This document shows, piece by piece, positions 6,189 to 7,118 of a DNA stretch of 7,118 nt. Within the stretch, counting starts at the first letter, position 1, and each line of letters opens with the position of its first letter. This DNA is from an uncultured Mucispirillum sp. (GTDB lineage Bacteria > Chrysiogenota > Deferribacteres > Deferribacterales > Mucispirillaceae), in the NCBI GenBank assembly GCA_937890655.1, contig CALADT010000311.1, positions 1-7,118 on the forward strand, written 5' to 3'. Made by a program: the position numbers and the translations under genes. A model generated the notes under the pieces. That model saw nothing but the letters and a program-made list of their open reading frames with translations. It did no database searches and was not told where the DNA came from.

Positions 6189-6218
6189 GATTTTGTAATG
6201 ATATCTAATATCAAAATC
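6189..6218. repeat. Imperfect 30-bp palindrome, possible operator
   Basis: GATTTTG (6189-6195) pairs exactly with CAAAATC (6212-6218), and the interior holds GATATC and ATATC. It lies 14 bases upstream of the -35 box of the plus-strand promoter. The position would suit a regulator binding site for one or both divergent genes; this is inference from symmetry alone. Confidence 0.35.
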
Positions 6219-6232
6219 ATGTTATTTTTTAC

Positions 6233-6261
6233 TTGATAATAATTTAATAAAATTATATAAT
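6233..6261 (+). promoter_or_regulatory. Near-consensus sigma70-type promoter of the secreted-protein gene
   Basis: TTGATA (6233-6238, five of six) and a perfect TATAAT (6256-6261) are separated by the ideal 17 bases. Transcription would begin near 6268, giving a leader of about 36 bases before the TTG start at 6304. It is the best promoter in the window. Confidence 0.75.
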
Positions 6262-6290
6262 GAGTATCTATGTTATTTTATGGTATAAAA

Positions 6291-6296
6291 AAGGTG
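6291..6296 (+). promoter_or_regulatory. Ribosome binding site that decides a TTG start
   Basis: AAGGTG lies seven bases before the TTG at 6304. The first in-frame ATG (6343) has no purine-rich site and lies within the hydrophobic part of the signal peptide, so using it would destroy the export signal. This supports the TTG. Confidence 0.7.
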
Positions 6297-6303
6297 AACA
6301 ATT

Positions 6304-7118
6304 TTGCGTAATATAGTAATATCTTCGTTATTTTTTACAGTTATGTTTGTTTTTTGCAACAATTCATTTGCCTTTGATAAGCAGAGTTTTGTAGATAGCT
6401 ACTCTGGTATTGAATTTAAAATGCTTAACAATAAAACATATTTAGCTGTTTATGAAGTTACTCAAGAACAGTGGTATAAAGTAATGAATACAGCACCTTT
6501 TTCTTTTAATAAAGGCGGTAATTACCCTGCAGAAACCATATCTATTGGGGATATTCAAAAGTTTTTAAACATATTAAACGAAAAATCTAATTCAAAATAT
6601 AGGCTACCAACAGTTGCAGAGTGGAAAGAAGCTGCAGAGGGTGTTTTTTTTAATAAAGATGATGCCTGCTCTAGTGCTAATGTTTATGATATTTCATCTA
6701 ACAGTGTAAATAGGTTTGGTAATGCTTATTTTGAATGTGATGACAGGTTTCCAAATACTGCCCCTGTGGGTTCTTTTCCTGCAAGTAAAAAAGGGTTTTA
6801 TGATTTATATGGTAATGTAAAAGAATGGCTTTGTAACTCAGAAAGTGATAGAACAAATACATGTGCGTATTTACTAGGTGCTGCAAGCCTTGCAGTTGCA
6901 GGGGGAGCATATAGTGATGGCCCTAAAGAAATGAAAAATATTGTTAAAGATGAAAGAACATCTTTAAGGTTTGCAGGGCTTGGGTTTAGATTAGCTGTTG
7001 ATAAAAATTCTATTAATGTAGATACTGTTAGAGATAAAACTTCAGGGGATAATGTAATTGCACCATCTCAAACAATACCTGTTGCACCTGCAGAGCCAAA
7101 AGAAACTGCACCTGCTGC
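6304..7118 (+). CDS. Secreted FGE-sulfatase (SUMF1)-fold protein, non-catalytic type, 3' end cut off
   Basis: Translation from TTG gives 271 codons and runs off the window. Residues 1-23 form a Sec signal peptide (RN, a hydrophobic core to about 18, then NSFA) with probable cleavage after A23, so the protein is exported. Residues about 39-233 show the formylglycine-generating-enzyme fold in order: LAVYEVTQEQWYKVM (48-61), the stretch ending YRLPTVAEWKEAAEG (99-113), PVGSFPASKKGFYDLYGNVK (154-173) with EWLCN after, GGAY (200-203), and RTSLRFAGLGFRLAVD (218-233). The catalytic Cys-x4-Cys pair of true FGE enzymes, expected before the final GFR motif, is absent, so formylglycine formation is unlikely. 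The four mature cysteines (122, 145, 177, 187) may form disulfides. The tail from about 250 is Pro/Ala/Glu-rich and continues beyond the edge. The substrate or ligand is unknown; binding or structural use of the fold is an inference. Confidence 0.88.
   Translation, partial: MRNIVISSLFFTVMFVFCNNSFAFDKQSFVDSYSGIEFKMLNNKTYLAVYEVTQEQWYKVMNTAPFSFNKGGNYPAETISIGDIQKFLNILNEKSNSKYRLPTVAEWKEAAEGVFFNKDDACSSANVYDISSNSVNRFGNAYFECDDRFPNTAPVGSFPASKKGFYDLYGNVKEWLCNSESDRTNTCAYLLGAASLAVAGGAYSDGPKEMKNIVKDERTSLRFAGLGFRLAVDKNSINVDTVRDKTSGDNVIAPSQTIPVAPAEPKETAPA

Larger units (their letters stand above)
6076..6303. other. Divergent intergenic region between the phage operon and the secreted-protein gene
   Basis: This 228-base stretch separates two genes pointing away from each other. 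On the right it carries a near-consensus plus-strand promoter. On the left there is only a weak minus-strand promoter candidate for the phage operon. In between are an imperfect palindrome (6189-6218), a short palindrome ATTTTTATTAAAAAT (6166-6180) and a near-palindromic GGATATGTCC (6128-6137). One edge of the phage element may lie here, but no core-site repeat shared with 1-256 stands out. Confidence 0.6.

Noticed and set aside
6698..6910. A 70-codon minus-strand reading frame inside the FGE-like gene
   Set aside because: It is antisense to a gene with clear domain motifs; its His/Gln/Tyr-rich composition and missing ribosome binding site mark it as a shadow.
6304..7118. Diversity-generating retroelement target protein
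   Set aside because: Such targets often use the FGE or C-type-lectin fold, but their variable region lies at the C-terminus. Here a Pro/Ala-rich tail follows the fold, and no reverse transcriptase or template repeat is in the window.

Overview
The window is strongly AT-rich and has two unequal parts. From about 222 to 6086 the minus strand carries one tightly packed phage packaging and head operon. In transcription order (right to left) it encodes a gp3-type small terminase, large terminase, P22/SU10-type portal, three small proteins between portal and capsid, an SU10-like (DUF5309-type) major capsid protein and a 60-residue protein. From 6304 to the right edge the plus strand carries an unrelated secreted protein with a formylglycine-generating-enzyme (FGE)-like fold, cut off by the window edge. 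The host is best described only as a low-GC bacterium. The Sec signal peptide and mature cysteines of the plus-strand protein would suit a Gram-negative periplasm, but the sequence does not settle the genus.

Layout: positions 1-221 have no gene. They hold a perfect 15-bp inverted repeat (135-169) with a promoter-like TTCACT-17-TATAAT just upstream. A perfect 13-bp hairpin (222-250) closes the phage operon 6 bases past its last stop codon. Genes then follow on the minus strand: 257-439 (small protein after the capsid), 448-1626 (major capsid), 1639-2133 and 2088-2297 (probably two halves of a scaffold-like protein), 2303-2557 (84 residues), 2547-4271 (portal), 4281-5714 (large terminase) and 5698-6075 (small terminase). 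Gene junctions overlap or lie within 13 bases, and most Shine-Dalgarno sites sit on the stop codon or last codons of the preceding gene, so translation is probably coupled. Positions 6076-6303 are a divergent intergenic region with a near-consensus plus-strand promoter (TTGATA-17-TATAAT).

How the genes work together: the small terminase recognises phage DNA, and the large terminase cuts it and pumps it through the portal dodecamer into a shell of the major capsid protein. A scaffold would normally be encoded between portal and capsid, where the two frame-shifted minus-strand ORFs lie. No tail, lysis, integrase or regulatory gene is visible, and the terminator directly after the capsid end means tail genes, if any, are in another transcript. 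The module may belong to a complete prophage with dispersed transcripts, a remnant, a satellite or a gene-transfer-agent-like element; this window cannot decide. The points most worth a second look are the apparent frame break at an A6 run at 2138-2143, the early end of the head operon, and the secreted FGE-like protein without the catalytic cysteine pair.
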